NCBI GenBank assembly: GCA_023150835.1
Contig: JAKLKB010000051.1
Span: forward strand, 1 to 49,301
Origin: Myxococcota bacterium
Lineage (GTDB): Bacteria > Myxococcota_C > UBA6777
DNA: 49,301 nucleotides
Direction of reading: 5' to 3'
In this document: positions 7,183 through 16,869 of the stretch, one piece after another
Numbering within the stretch: the first letter of the stretch is position 1
Layout: each line of letters opens with the position of its first letter
Notes under the pieces: model-generated
Databases searched by the model: none
Seen by the model: the letters and a program-made list of their open reading frames with translations, nothing else
Told to the model about the DNA's origin: nothing
Program-made: the position numbers and the translations under genes

Positions 7183-10100
7183 GGGTTGCTCTTTGCAGCA
7201 GGTCTTGTATTTGTCGAGAGGTTCTTCGGTGCCCGATACATCGACCTCAAAGGTGACAAAGACAGCATCGGACGCATCTTCAAAGACGGTGAAGGTGCCG
7301 AAGTTGGGGGCGACATCGATCTCTTTTCCGCCTTCTTCGGCGATCACCATGACTTCGAGCGGATCGTATTCGCCGGCTTTGACGCTGAGGTTGAGGTCGG
7401 TCCAAGGAACACTCATCTCGATCAGTTTTTGGCCTGTTGCGGGTCCACCAAGAACAACGCCGTTGGTGGCGACGTCGCTCCATCCGCCGCTTCCGTTGGC
7501 GGTTTGCATGGTGGCTTTGACTTGCGTTCCGCTAAAGTCGAGGATCAGTCGGCGTGCGGCTCCACCTGTTCGCATGGGAAGAACCGTTCCTGCGGGGGTT
7601 TTGTCATTTTTGGCGTCGTCTTTGACTTGGCCGGTGGTGCGGTTGAGGATGTTGCGGTGGCTAAAGTAGATGATCAGTTTGTAGTTTTTGCCGAGTTTGT
7701 CGGAGAGGATCTCGCTCGATAGGATGCCGAGATAGAGTTTGTTGAGATCGAAGGCGATAAAAACGGAGTCGATATCGTCGTTGGGATCGGGGATATCGCC
7801 AGCGGAGTCGGGGTCTTTGATAAAGCCGCCGTCATCGGTCCATTCGGCGGTTCCGCGTGTAAACTGTCCGTCGATCGTGGGGCAAGCGGTGCAGGGGCTA
7901 TCGGGGACGGGCTTGGGCTTGGGTTGCACGCAAGGACGGAAGCTTGGGATGGTGAGGGTTGCGCCGGCTTTGTTGGCGAAACGGTAGGCAGCAGTGAGCA
8001 GGGCGCGAAAGACGTTGTCAAAGCCGCTGTCGTCGTTGGCGGGGGTGGTCATGTCGTCGCCAAACCACCAGAACCAGTCGGAACCTTCGGCAGCATAGAT
8101 CGATTCCCAAGCCATATAAGCGTTGTACGCGGGGCTGCTTTCGGGGGGAGTGGGAGACGCGGGGTTCGGGCGCGGGATACCGGCACGATCGAGGTCTTGG
8201 CGAGCGCGCAACAAGTGATTCCAGCCGCAGGTCTCTTCGTCTTCGCCGATCCAGACGCGGAACGTCCCGTCGATCCATGATCCTGCGTTGAGCGGTTCGA
8301 GTTCTTGGAGGTCTTTGACGGGGTGTGCGGGGATGCCGCGATCGGGGTTTCCGTCGATGTATTCGGAGGGTGTGACGCCGATGATATCGCCGCGTTTGAA
8401 GGAGTCTTGGAGTTTCCCATAGAAGGCATTGAAGAAGTCTTTGGCGTCATAATCGATCGTGAAGTTTTCCCACGCATTTTCACCATCAAGGATGATGGTG
8501 AGGAGGCGATCTTTTGCGCCGAAGGGTGGGGCATTTGCGGCGATGGCTTCGATCAAGCGGGTGGCGGCGGTTTCGCCTGCGAGTCCTTGGATGCCAAAGC
8601 CGATCAGGTCGGAGATCTTGTTGTCGCGGAACACGATCATCAGCTCGTCTTTGCTGGTGCCGACTTGGGTATCGCTATCGACGCGATAGGGATAAAACAG
8701 GGCTTGGTTTTCGGGCTTGGAGCGGCGGAGGTTGTCTTCGCCTGTGGCGATCCAACGGACGTTGTTTTGGATGTAGTGGATGTTGGTTTCTTCGGCGACA
8801 GAGCCTTCTCCCGGCCACATCCCTTGGGGATCGATCCCAAAGAGGGTGCGGTAGTAATAGCGGGCTTTTGCGACTTGTGCAAAGGCGTCTTGGGGATATT
8901 GGAAGGGTTGAGGGGGAAGTTTGATATCGTCCACAAAGGAGGTTTTTTTGGCGAGATCGGTGTCGTGGATCAGCGGAAGGATCGGGTGATAGAATGGCGT
9001 GGTAATGACCTCGATCTGGCCTTTTTTGGTGAGGGGGTTGTACTGGAGTTTTTTGTGGATGCCGACGACGTTCTTCATAATCTTGTAGCTTTCGGCGACC
9101 ATCCGATTGCACAGATCTTCGGTGATGGGGACTTTGATGTACTTTCGGCCATCGGCGCGTTGTTCGACGACGTCGGAAAGATCGACGGTATCGCCATCGG
9201 GGAGTTTGACGGGGCCTTTGGTAAAGTCAGGATCCATCCATGCGATCTCGAAGAAGAACTTGAGTTTGAGCAGATCTTCTTTGGTGTATTGTTGTCGGTT
9301 TTTGTCGCGCAGTGCTTCGTACTCAGGCCAGAAACGCATGACTTGGGGGGAGGTGGAGACGGTCGCCCAAGGATCATCGTAAAAGTGGCCTCGGATCTTG
9401 GTGGACATGGTGGCGGGTTCGGGGGTCGGAGAAAGCAAGAGATCGACCCAAGGATCGGTTTTTCCGCGCCAGTCTTTCAAGAATTCTGCGGCTTTGATGC
9501 GATTGGTGGCCTTGTCGTAGTAGGGGCCAAGTCGATCGATATAGAGTTGAAGTTGGATCAGCATTACCGCTGTTAGGTTGATGGTGAGGTGAACATCAGG
9601 ATATTTTTCAAGGACACCCGCCATATCATAGTAAGATTTAGTCGCGTGTTTGCGGACCCAAGGGCCTTGCATCTCGTCTTTGAGCGGATCGACGTACATG
9701 GGCTGGTGTTGGTGCCAGATCAGGTTGACATAAAGGCGGCTTTTGATCTCGGAAGTTCGGGCGTCGGCTTCGAGTTCTTGGTTGTTGATGTCTTTGACGT
9801 TATCGACGCGGACGGTGTAGAGGCGGTTTGGATCGATAGGCTTGCTTGCATCGAGGGTAAGTTGGACAAAGAAGCCGTCCACTTTGGCCGCAGTAATCGG
9901 CAAGATCGGGGTGGTGCGAAAGTTTGCGATGACGGCGCCTGTGGTGGGATCAACTTTGTTATTGAAACGAAGTGTGACGGCGCTTCCGCCGCTGCTTCCG
10001 CCGCTGAAAGCAGAGAGCAAGCGAAAGGGTTCTGGGCCGAGAGGCTCGGGGATGATCGATTCAGTTTGTCCCTGTTCGTTGTTGGTTTGTTCGGGTGTGA

Positions 10101-10347
10101 CGGTCTGTTCGCCGCCGTCGGGGTTGGTGGTGCCGTCAGGGTTGGTGGTGCCATCAGGGTTGGTGGTGCCGTCGGGGTTGGTGCCGTCAGGGTTGGTGGT
10201 ACCGTCGTTTTTGTTACCGCCGTCGTTGGTGTTGCCGTCTTGACCGACAAAGCCGTCAGTAATGCACCCAAGCAGGGCTGTGGGGAGCGTGAACCACACA
10301 AGAAAAAGCCCCGCTCCGAGCCAAAAAAAGGGGCGTTTTGATCGCAT
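7138..10347 (-). CDS. Glycoside hydrolase family 57 lipoprotein (alpha-amylase/amylopullulanase-like), frameshifted at its 3' end
   Basis: The enzyme is predicted to cleave or rearrange alpha-1,4/1,6-glucans outside the cytoplasm. The 1069-residue frame starts at ATG 10347 (GGAG six bases upstream). It has a signal sequence with lipobox ALLGC (Cys28), a TTNPDG-repeat linker (about 40-80), an Ig-like domain (about 105-205), the GH57 catalytic domain (about 205-720) and a DOMON/CBM9-like domain (about 845-1020). GH57 signatures are WHQHQPMY (211-218), MWPGEGSV with nucleophile Glu514, FRDNKISDLIGF with probable acid Asp574, and ILDGENAWENF (619-629). The C-terminal starch-binding-like domain breaks off after CCKEQPK because of an apparent extra base; the rest lies at 6798-7182. 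Neighbouring lipoproteins and a barrel protein suggest a cell-surface glucan system. Confidence 0.9.
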   Translation of the reverse strand: MRSKRPFFWLGAGLFLVWFTLPTALLGCITDGFVGQDGNTNDGGNKNDGTTNPDGTNPDGTTNPDGTTNPDGTTNPDGGEQTVTPEQTNNEQGQTESIIPEPLGPEPFRLLSAFSGGSSGGSAVTLRFNNKVDPTTGAVIANFRTTPILPITAAKVDGFFVQLTLDASKPIDPNRLYTVRVDNVKDINNQELEADARTSEIKSRLYVNLIWHQHQPMYVDPLKDEMQGPWVRKHATKSYYDMAGVLEKYPDVHLTINLTAVMLIQLQLYIDRLGPYYDKATNRIKAAEFLKDWRGKTDPWVDLLLSPTPEPATMSTKIRGHFYDDPWATVSTSPQVMRFWPEYEALRDKNRQQYTKEDLLKLKFFFEIAWMDPDFTKGPVKLPDGDTVDLSDVVEQRADGRKYIKVPITEDLCNRMVAESYKIMKNVVGIHKKLQYNPLTKKGQIEVITTPFYHPILPLIHDTDLAKKTSFVDDIKLPPQPFQYPQDAFAQVAKARYYYRTLFGIDPQGMWPGEGSVAEETNIHYIQNNVRWIATGEDNLRRSKPENQALFYPYRVDSDTQVGTSKDELMIVFRDNKISDLIGFGIQGLAGETAATRLIEAIAANAPPFGAKDRLLTIILDGENAWENFTIDYDAKDFFNAFYGKLQDSFKRGDIIGVTPSEYIDGNPDRGIPAHPVKDLQELEPLNAGSWIDGTFRVWIGEDEETCGWNHLLRARQDLDRAGIPRPNPASPTPPESSPAYNAYMAWESIYAAEGSDWFWWFGDDMTTPANDDSGFDNVFRALLTAAYRFANKAGATLTIPSFRPCVQPKPKPVPDSPCTACPTIDGQFTRGTAEWTDDGGFIKDPDSAGDIPDPNDDIDSVFIAFDLNKLYLGILSSEILSDKLGKNYKLIIYFSHRNILNRTTGQVKDDAKNDKTPAGTVLPMRTGGAARRLILDFSGTQVKATMQTANGSGGWSDVATNGVVLGGPATGQKLIEMSVPWTDLNLSVKAGEYDPLEVMVIAEEGGKEIDVAPNFGTFTVFEDASDAVFVTFEVDVSGTEEPLDKYKTCCKEQPKNKSRRCLHRRKPP

Positions 10348-10468
10348 ACATCTCTCCTTCGATCTCTATCTGCCCCCGATTCGGGGGACGACTTCTTGAA
10401 GACAGGGGGAGGCACATCTAAAGGCCGATGTGGCGGGCTTTGGATGTGTCTGTTTGGGATGTCGGGGG

Positions 10469-13003
10469 TTATTGGATGACGGTGATATCGGCGGACTTGG
10501 AGGTGCGATAAGGAACGCGGGGCTGCGTGGTGTTTCCGTCGATATCGCAGTACCAGAAGTTGAGTCCGCCATCGCTGCTAAAGCGGTAAGCGTAGTTGTA
10601 GGTGCCGGCTTTTTCGATGGTGAGGGAGCCTTGGTACTCGTCTTCGTTGTCACCGGGTTTTGGGGTATAACCGGGGTTGTGTCGGGCGTTGGTCCAGACC
10701 CAGTTGTTGTCGGTGGTGGGATCGGAACCCTTGGGTCCGTGACCGACTTGTCCGACGATGCCGACGCCGCCTTTGCCGGGGCCTGTGACGTTTTGTTTCC
10801 AGACACGCCCGTAGATGGTGGGGCTGGGGTTGCCTGCGACGGCAGCGGGAATGGCGGGAGTGACGGAGGAATCGGGGATGCCTTTGGGCCATTGGATGAT
10901 GCACCAACCGACGGTTTCGGAGAAACCCGTGTAGGTGAAGCCTTGGGCGAGGGTTGCGCTTTGTCCGCTGTTCGAGGCGGCCACATCGACTCGTCCGATG
11001 GTTCCGGCGGGTACGGTGACTTCGGCTTCGGTTTTGGAGAGTACCTTGACGGTGGTGGCGTTGTTGTTGCCGAATTTGACGGTCATTCCTGAGGCAAAGC
11101 CGCCGCCGATCAGCTTGACTTTGCTTCCACCGACTGGGAGGCTGGTGTCAGGAACGACGGACTTGAGGGAGAATTGGTTGGGGTTGACGGCGTTGTTATC
11201 GTAATTGAAGCCTTTGGGGAAAGTGTTGGATTGATTGTCGGTGTTGGTGACGGTGACATCGACAAGTCCAGCGGTCGGGCTTGCGGGGGTTTTGCAGGTG
11301 ATGCGTTGCGCGGAGACGAGCTTGATATCGGTGGCTGCAACACCGCCGAAGGTGACTTTGACGCCTGTAAGAAAACGGTCGCCGTCGATGGTGATCTCAC
11401 TGCCGCCCGCGAGAGGGCCGGCGCTGGGTTGCAGCAGGTAGATCACGGGGGCGGTGTTGGGGTTGGTGCAGACGGGGTCGTTTTGGCAACGCGGGAGAGT
11501 GCAATCGGCGGGAGTACAGGGCTTTCGGTTGCAGGTCCCTGCGGTGGTGTCACAGATCTGCGAGTCGGGGCAGTCTTTGTCTTGGAGGCAGTCTTGGCAA
11601 GCGCCTTTGGTGGTGTTGCATTTTTTGCCATTTTGACATTCGCTGTCTTGTTTGCATCCTGTGGCTTGGCAGACTTGTTGATTTTTACAGCGTTCGTTGG
11701 CGCAATCGTTGGCGTTGCAGGGGCGGCAAGCGTTGGCCTCGCAGACTTCGCCTGTTTGGCAAGCGCTGTCGCCCGAACAGCCGGCGGTTTGGCAAACAGG
11801 TTTGGTTTTGCACTTGGTTTCTTTGCAATCGTTGGGGGTGCAATCGCGGCAAGCACCATTGGCGCAGACCTGATCGCCCGGACATGCGGCGCTATCGGTG
11901 CAGACACCTTGACAAACGGGTTTGTCTTTGCAGCGGGCTTCGGCGCAATCGTTGGGGGTGCAGGGGGGCTCTTTGCCTTTGCAGACGATGATCGCGGTGT
12001 TGTCGACGGCTCCACGGCTATCTTTTTGGTAGATGAGTTCTTGTTTTTCGTCTTCGGAGAAGGTGCCATCGCCGTTGCAGTCGGCCCATACGGTGACACC
12101 GTCCTTGACGGCGCGGTCGTCGATATCTTTGTATTCACGGCCCGTTGCGGAGTTGAATTGGAAGACAAACTGGACAGCGCGTTCAAAGGCGAGTTTTCCG
12201 TAGTGAGGGCTGTAGTCGAGGACTTTGCTTTGGACGTAAGTGTGGACGCCGTCGCCTTTGGTGTCGTCGCCGTCGGTGCCTTTGTCGAGGATCTGGATCG
12301 GGGCCCAGTCGCTCATGGTGCCTTTGAGGAAGATCGGGGTTGCGGGATCGGTGAGTTTGAATTCGTTGGGCATCTTGTTGGTGTCGAGGGCGATCTTGAT
12401 ATCGATGCTTCCGTGTCGTGGGATCTTGAGACCTTGGGCGCGAAGGACATCGGTGGAGCCTTTTTTGACGACGATCTTTCCGTTTGCGCCTTCCCACAGC
12501 CAGTTGTCATCTTCGTTGATCACGCCGTATTCAAACTCGATATCGCGGTCTGCTGCGGGTTTGACAAAGACGACGGTTCCGAAGATGTGGTCACCTTTTT
12601 TGGAGCCGACGGGTTCATGGCCGCCTTGGTCGATGGGTCCGTCGTCATAGAGTGGAGGGAAAGGTCCGTCGGTGGGCTGCCATGCGCTGGCGTACGCGAC
12701 GGTGTTGGTTTTTGCGTCGTACACAAACGAGCCGTTCCAGCGAAGTTGCCCATCTTTGTAAGTTTTGTTGGCGGAGTCGTCGATGGTGAATTCAAGGGCC
12801 GCATAGCCAGGGGGGGCGGGCCATTTTCCGTTGGCGGTGCCGTCGGGGTTGGTGGTGCCGTCGGGGTTGGTGGTGCCGTCGGGGTTATTGCCTCCGTCTT
12901 GGTTGGTTTTTTCGGAGGGAGTCGACGAGGGGCATCCGTAAGTGGAAAACAAAAAGAGGGTGACAAACAGGGATAAAAAGAGATGTACAATCGATCGTTG
13001 CAT
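10469..13003 (-). CDS. Multidomain lipoprotein with carbohydrate-binding-like, Cys-rich and two IPT/TIG domains
   Basis: This 844-residue product has a signal ending in STYGC (Cys24) and a short NPDGTT-repeat linker. Residues ~60-215 and ~220-345 look like two beta-sandwich modules, the second with FLKGTMSDWAPIQIL and GDGVHTYVQ, reminiscent of starch-binding E-set modules. Residues ~345-500 are Cys-rich: repeated blocks of the type CTPNDC..RC..KPVC..C..D..C..GQVC..NAC. Two IPT/TIG domains follow (~505-600, PSAGPLAGGSEITIDGDRF; ~605-695, PDTSLPVGGSKVKLIGGGF). The last ~140 residues form an Ig-like domain ending GTYNYAYRFSSDGGLNFWYCD. No catalytic domain is visible, so a binding or scaffold role beside the GH57 enzyme is inferred. 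Confidence 0.8.
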   Translation of the reverse strand: MQRSIVHLFLSLFVTLFLFSTYGCPSSTPSEKTNQDGGNNPDGTTNPDGTTNPDGTANGKWPAPPGYAALEFTIDDSANKTYKDGQLRWNGSFVYDAKTNTVAYASAWQPTDGPFPPLYDDGPIDQGGHEPVGSKKGDHIFGTVVFVKPAADRDIEFEYGVINEDDNWLWEGANGKIVVKKGSTDVLRAQGLKIPRHGSIDIKIALDTNKMPNEFKLTDPATPIFLKGTMSDWAPIQILDKGTDGDDTKGDGVHTYVQSKVLDYSPHYGKLAFERAVQFVFQFNSATGREYKDIDDRAVKDGVTVWADCNGDGTFSEDEKQELIYQKDSRGAVDNTAIIVCKGKEPPCTPNDCAEARCKDKPVCQGVCTDSAACPGDQVCANGACRDCTPNDCKETKCKTKPVCQTAGCSGDSACQTGEVCEANACRPCNANDCANERCKNQQVCQATGCKQDSECQNGKKCNTTKGACQDCLQDKDCPDSQICDTTAGTCNRKPCTPADCTLPRCQNDPVCTNPNTAPVIYLLQPSAGPLAGGSEITIDGDRFLTGVKVTFGGVAATDIKLVSAQRITCKTPASPTAGLVDVTVTNTDNQSNTFPKGFNYDNNAVNPNQFSLKSVVPDTSLPVGGSKVKLIGGGFASGMTVKFGNNNATTVKVLSKTEAEVTVPAGTIGRVDVAASNSGQSATLAQGFTYTGFSETVGWCIIQWPKGIPDSSVTPAIPAAVAGNPSPTIYGRVWKQNVTGPGKGGVGIVGQVGHGPKGSDPTTDNNWVWTNARHNPGYTPKPGDNEDEYQGSLTIEKAGTYNYAYRFSSDGGLNFWYCDIDGNTTQPRVPYRTSKSADITVIQ

Positions 13004-13046
13004 GGATACGGCTCCTTGGGTCGATCAAGACCTTGGGGGAAGAGTC

Positions 13047-14618
13047 CTATTCACATTTGAGGGTTTGGGGCTGTGCGTTGGCAAAGACGCGGTAGCCGTC
13101 GAGGGTGCAATCTTGATCCCAGTCGGTGGGGCGCTCGTGAGTGTCGGGCAGACCATCGTTGTTTTGGTCGACTTTGCAGCCACAATCGGGGTGGTTTTTG
13201 CGGGGGTCGGGTTGTCCACAAGCATCGGCGGGTGGTTCACGAAAGCAGATCAAGCCGGTGGCTCCTTTGAGTTGGAGGGTGTTGACGCGGTCTTTGTTGC
13301 TGGTCTCGTCAGCAAAGTTGTCGTGTCGTGCGACAAACCCATCGCCGTTTTGGTCGACCACTTCCAAGAGTCGTTGGTTGCCGGGGAATTCTTCGGTTCC
13401 GCCCCAGACATCGCTGTAGAGGCCGTAGGTATATTTGTAGCCGACGCGCAAAGTCTCGATACATTGGTTCTTGTGGCAGATGGCTTTGTCGCCGCAGTCG
13501 GTGGCTTGTTGGCAGCTTTGGCCTGTGGCCTTGGGTGCGTCAAGCAACATGGTATACGTCCAGACTCCATCCCCTGCGATCAGGTCTCCGTTGGTGCCGT
13601 CATCGTACATCTGGATCTTGTTGGGTTCCCAGTTGCTGAGTTGGTTGGTGAGTTGCGGGCTGATGATCGCGGAATCTTTGTGGACGCCACCTGTGATGTA
13701 GACCTTGCATTGTTCGCAAGAAGCGCCGCCGTAGCGTTTGGCGTGTTTGAATTGATTGATCACCGCGCAGTTTCCGTCTTTTGCGTTTTGATTGATCGTC
13801 AAGGTAAAGATCACGCGGATCTTTTCTCCAAAGGTACAGGTGGGGAGAGCGAGTTTTTGAAGGGCGAGGGCGAGTAGTTTATCAAAGGCGACGGTGTCTT
13901 TTTCGGGTCCATCGGCACATTCGGCTGGAAGGCCATCGCTTGGGGCGCAATAATCGGTGCCGCTTCCGAGGGCAGAGGCGTTGAGTCCGCTCTTTTCGAC
14001 CGCTGGTAGGTCGTTTCCGCTGGCGGGTTTGTAACGTGCGCTCAAAAAGATCGGCTGCTTGGCTTTTTTGGCAAAGTCGAGAAGCTTTTGGACGGCTGAT
14101 TGGAGTTGAAGGACTTGTTTTTCTGAGGACTCGTTGGCGCGTTTGAGTAAGATATCGAGACCTTGGGTGGGATAATTCACGACTTCAAGGCCGCGTGTGC
14201 TGAGCAAGGCTTCGACGATCAAAGCGGTGGCGGTGCTTTTCGCATCAAGGGTGCCGGCATCGGTTGTCACTTCTTGTTTGGCGGTGGGGACGATGGTGCG
14301 CAAGACGACTCCGCCGCTGGTGGCATCGACGATCAAGTTGTTAAAGTCGGTGCCTTGGGGGAGTTCGATCTGAAAGGCTCCGTTGCCATCGGCTTTTCCA
14401 GAGGCGATGGTTGCGGAAGCAGCGCGGATGGTGATCTCGGCGTTGGCAAGGGCATTTGCGGTGCCGCTGATCTTGGTGACAGGTTTGATCTCAGGAGGTT
14501 TGGGAGGCTCGATCTGGCTGATTCCTCCGCCGATCAAGGCTTCGAGGCCGCAACCTGCGACAGACGGGACAAAAAAAACAAAACACACAAACCAAGTCCA
14601 AAAGATTCTACGTTGCAT
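13047..14618 (-). CDS. Lipoprotein with carboxypeptidase-like N-terminal domain and glucan-binding-like module
   Basis: The start at ATG 14618, behind a strong AGGAGG seven bases upstream, gives 523 residues. The lipobox is SVAGC (Cys23). Residues ~45-120 resemble a carboxypeptidase regulatory-like/Ig fold (ITIRAASATIASGKADGNGAFQIELP). Residues ~325-450 carry MYDDGTNGDLIAGDGVWTY and KYTYGLYSDVWGGTEEFPG, matching the C-terminal module of the GH57 protein. The tail holds Asp-rich calcium-type motifs (DQNGDGFVARHDNF, DQNNDGLPDTHE, DWDQDCTLDGY), like thrombospondin type 3 repeats. It is the first gene of the run 14618-6798 and lies 43 bases upstream of the next lipoprotein gene, so co-transcription is likely. 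Confidence 0.78.
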   Translation of the reverse strand: MQRRIFWTWFVCFVFFVPSVAGCGLEALIGGGISQIEPPKPPEIKPVTKISGTANALANAEITIRAASATIASGKADGNGAFQIELPQGTDFNNLIVDATSGGVVLRTIVPTAKQEVTTDAGTLDAKSTATALIVEALLSTRGLEVVNYPTQGLDILLKRANESSEKQVLQLQSAVQKLLDFAKKAKQPIFLSARYKPASGNDLPAVEKSGLNASALGSGTDYCAPSDGLPAECADGPEKDTVAFDKLLALALQKLALPTCTFGEKIRVIFTLTINQNAKDGNCAVINQFKHAKRYGGASCEQCKVYITGGVHKDSAIISPQLTNQLSNWEPNKIQMYDDGTNGDLIAGDGVWTYTMLLDAPKATGQSCQQATDCGDKAICHKNQCIETLRVGYKYTYGLYSDVWGGTEEFPGNQRLLEVVDQNGDGFVARHDNFADETSNKDRVNTLQLKGATGLICFREPPADACGQPDPRKNHPDCGCKVDQNNDGLPDTHERPTDWDQDCTLDGYRVFANAQPQTLKCE

Positions 14619-14670
14619 CGGGGGACCTCCTCTGGTCCAAGGGAGCGGAAGATACCGCTGGCTGGGGTCG

Positions 14671-14689
14671 AGCGTGTTCGGAACACGCT
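14671..14689. promoter_or_regulatory. Perfect palindrome upstream of the glucan lipoprotein run, possible operator
   Basis: AGCGTGTTC-G-GAACACGCT has two perfect 9-base arms. It sits about 53 bases upstream of the ATG at 14618, between the start and a family B repeat. Position and symmetry fit a repressor site, for instance of a LacI-type sugar regulator. No regulator gene is present in the window. Confidence 0.4.
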
Positions 14690-14714
14690 GATCCCCCAAA
14701 TTTTTGATTCGGTA

Positions 14715-14881
14715 GGAGTGACGCAGTTGCCAAAAATCCCCGCGTTCGTGAAGGTTGAAGCGGAGCCGTCGTTGGTTTGAAAAACATCTGTTTCTTCCGC
14801 CTACACGGGGTCAAGGGGGCGGTGACAAGGAAGCGGGGCGTGGGGCTGCGCCCCACAAAACAGATCCAACCACGCCACTCC
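14715..14881. mobile_element. Family B MITE-like repeat, 167 bp
   Basis: The left end GGAGTGACGCAGTTGC (14715-14730) and the reverse complement of the right end at 14866-14881 match at 12 of 16 positions. The inside shares many blocks with the copy at 46505-46671, which has the same length of 167 bp: CCCCGCGTTCG, TTTGAAAAACATCTG, ACACGGGGTCAAGGGGGC. No reading frame is present. It separates two minus-strand genes of the glucan locus. Confidence 0.75.
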
Positions 14882-14916
14882 GATGCGGAAAAACGCTTTG
14901 TGCGAGAGGCGAAGGA

Positions 14917-16869
14917 TTACCACGCGACGCTTGCGGTGGCTTTGCTGCGCCAAACGCGCCAATATCGGTCTTCGAGGATGCGTTGTGCGGGATCGGAGAT
15001 GTGACGATCACGCAGCAGATCCCGATGGATATATTCGAGGTAATAGTTGATCTTGACCCCCCCAAAGTCAAAGCCGAGCTTGAGGTAGGGTTTGTATTTG
15101 TTGGTGATAAAGCCTGAGTATCCTTGTTCGTCGTTTCCAAAGACGCGGTTTTCGCGCCAGTGATAGAAATGGAAACCCGCTTCGACACGCAACCAATCGG
15201 CGATCGGGTAAGCCACCGCGCCATGCGCAAAGATCAGATCTCCGACATAATCGTCGTCCGCGATCTGCTTTTGGCGGGTGTCGACGTCGCGGATGTATTT
15301 TCCCGAAGCGATCAGCTCAAGTCCCCGACCGACGGGAGCGGTATAACGAAGGGCAAGGCGGAGGATCACGGTGTAGCGGTCTTGATAGCGGCGGTAGACG
15401 TTGCGGGAGTCGCGGCCAAAGTCTTGGCGGTTGACGTTGTTAAAGAAGTCGAGATCGGTGAGGCCGGTATGAAGGCCGGGATAGCTTGGATAGAGGCTAT
15501 CGACGGGGCGGGGGACCAGTTCACCGTTGCTGCCTGTGGGGTTGTTGGTGGTGTAGGTGATAAAGGTTCCTTCGAGTAAGACTTTGAGGCTGTCACGAGC
15601 GAGTTCGGTGATCAAGGTGCCACCGGCCCAACCGATGATGCTTTCGGCCCATCGTTCGTCAAAGTCCATAAATTCGTTGGCGACGTTGAGGGTGGGGACT
15701 TGATCGCCACCAAGGAATCCGTCGGTCAACAAGACGTCTGTTTCTCGGCGTGCGCCAAAGGCCGAATTGAACTCCGAACCGATGTAGAATCCTTCAAGTT
15801 TAAAGGACAGGCCCGCATCGAAAGGATCATCGATAAAGACGCGCCCACGCAAGGCCAAGCCGCCCGATTGAGGCCAGACGTAGCTAAAGAAACCACCTTC
15901 GGGGATGCGGTTGGTGGCGTAGATGGCTTTGCCCGTGATCGGGTCGGTGGCGTCGTTGATACGGTTGTAGGTGTAGGCTGCGAAGGCATAAGCCGTCACT
16001 TTGTCACCGATCTCAAACTTGGCGTCGAGGGTGGTGGCGTTGGTAAAGAAGCGGTTGGCAAGCGAGACGGCCCCATCTTTGGCCCCTGTGGGATTGAGGG
16101 TTCCGAGCGAGTCGGGATCGTAGCGGTTGGCTTCCCAGTCGGCTGCGACCATCGAAACGATGTTGAACGAAAACCAGCTGGTGACGGTAAAGTCGAGTCG
16201 AACAGCATAAGCGTAATCTTGGCTGTAAAAAGGATTGGTCAGGGCGGTGTCACCGAGTCCTGTGGTCCAACCCGGGCCGATCCACATCTTGGGCAAAGGG
16301 ATCACTCCGCCGTAATAATGCAGCCATTCACCGAGTTTTCCGTCCACAAAGATGCCCTTGCCGTTGTCTCGGTCGATAAATCGGACTTTTCCCACGGTCC
16401 ATGCGTTGAACTCTGAATAGTCCGAACTACCGACATGAACGAAGTTCACAAAGTCCACAGGGACGCGGATACGAAACCAATAACCCCGAAGCTTCATGTA
16501 TTCGGCGTGGTTCATCCCCAAGGATTCGCCCGTGTTGTTGGCGAGCGGCTGGAGATCGCCGTTTTCCCACCAGTTGTGCCACAGCGCGCCAAAGCGGCTC
16601 TTGATGCGGACGCCTGCGGTGACGTAACGGCTGACTTTGCCTCGGATCGTCATCTCAAACTCCGAAGCCACGCCATTGTCACCCGAAAAGTTGTCTTTGA
16701 AAGCAGGGTTGCCCAAGAACAAGATCCCTTGCGAGTCGTTGTTGCGGTACAGCCACTTGGTAAAGATCTGGCCTGCAAAGTCAAAGTTCGCGATATCTGC
16801 TCGAACAGCGGGGGTTTGTAGCCACAAACCGATCAAGAGGAACCAAATGAGAAGGCGATGGCGAAGCAT
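14917..16869 (-). CDS. Outer-membrane beta-barrel protein, porin-like
   Basis: The 650-residue product begins with a signal peptide (hydrophobic residues 5-18, cleavage near AVRAD). It continues as alternating aromatic/polar strands with many Tyr, Trp and Phe. The last residues (SKATASVAW) end in an aromatic residue, as in many outer-membrane barrels. Stretches such as EFEMTIRGKVSRYVTAGVRIKSRFG, YAVRLDFTVTSWFSFNIVSMV and LKLGFDFGGVKINYYLEYIHRD look like transmembrane strands. Length and strand number suggest a large barrel. Its place directly beside the GH57 lipoprotein run, in the same orientation, suggests uptake or export of oligosaccharides, but no sugar-specific signature was recognised. 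Confidence 0.75.
   Translation of the reverse strand: MLRHRLLIWFLLIGLWLQTPAVRADIANFDFAGQIFTKWLYRNNDSQGILFLGNPAFKDNFSGDNGVASEFEMTIRGKVSRYVTAGVRIKSRFGALWHNWWENGDLQPLANNTGESLGMNHAEYMKLRGYWFRIRVPVDFVNFVHVGSSDYSEFNAWTVGKVRFIDRDNGKGIFVDGKLGEWLHYYGGVIPLPKMWIGPGWTTGLGDTALTNPFYSQDYAYAVRLDFTVTSWFSFNIVSMVAADWEANRYDPDSLGTLNPTGAKDGAVSLANRFFTNATTLDAKFEIGDKVTAYAFAAYTYNRINDATDPITGKAIYATNRIPEGGFFSYVWPQSGGLALRGRVFIDDPFDAGLSFKLEGFYIGSEFNSAFGARRETDVLLTDGFLGGDQVPTLNVANEFMDFDERWAESIIGWAGGTLITELARDSLKVLLEGTFITYTTNNPTGSNGELVPRPVDSLYPSYPGLHTGLTDLDFFNNVNRQDFGRDSRNVYRRYQDRYTVILRLALRYTAPVGRGLELIASGKYIRDVDTRQKQIADDDYVGDLIFAHGAVAYPIADWLRVEAGFHFYHWRENRVFGNDEQGYSGFITNKYKPYLKLGFDFGGVKINYYLEYIHRDLLRDRHISDPAQRILEDRYWRVWRSKATASVAW

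Noticed and set aside
8305-9576. 423-codon open frame on the plus strand
   Set aside because: Antisense to the GH57 catalytic domain. The translation has no family motif and reflects codon bias on the other strand.
11174-12976. 600-codon open frame on the plus strand
   Set aside because: It lies antisense to the TIG-domain lipoprotein, which has a signal sequence, lipobox and recognisable domains. The plus-strand product is only a low-complexity Val/Gly/Ala chain.
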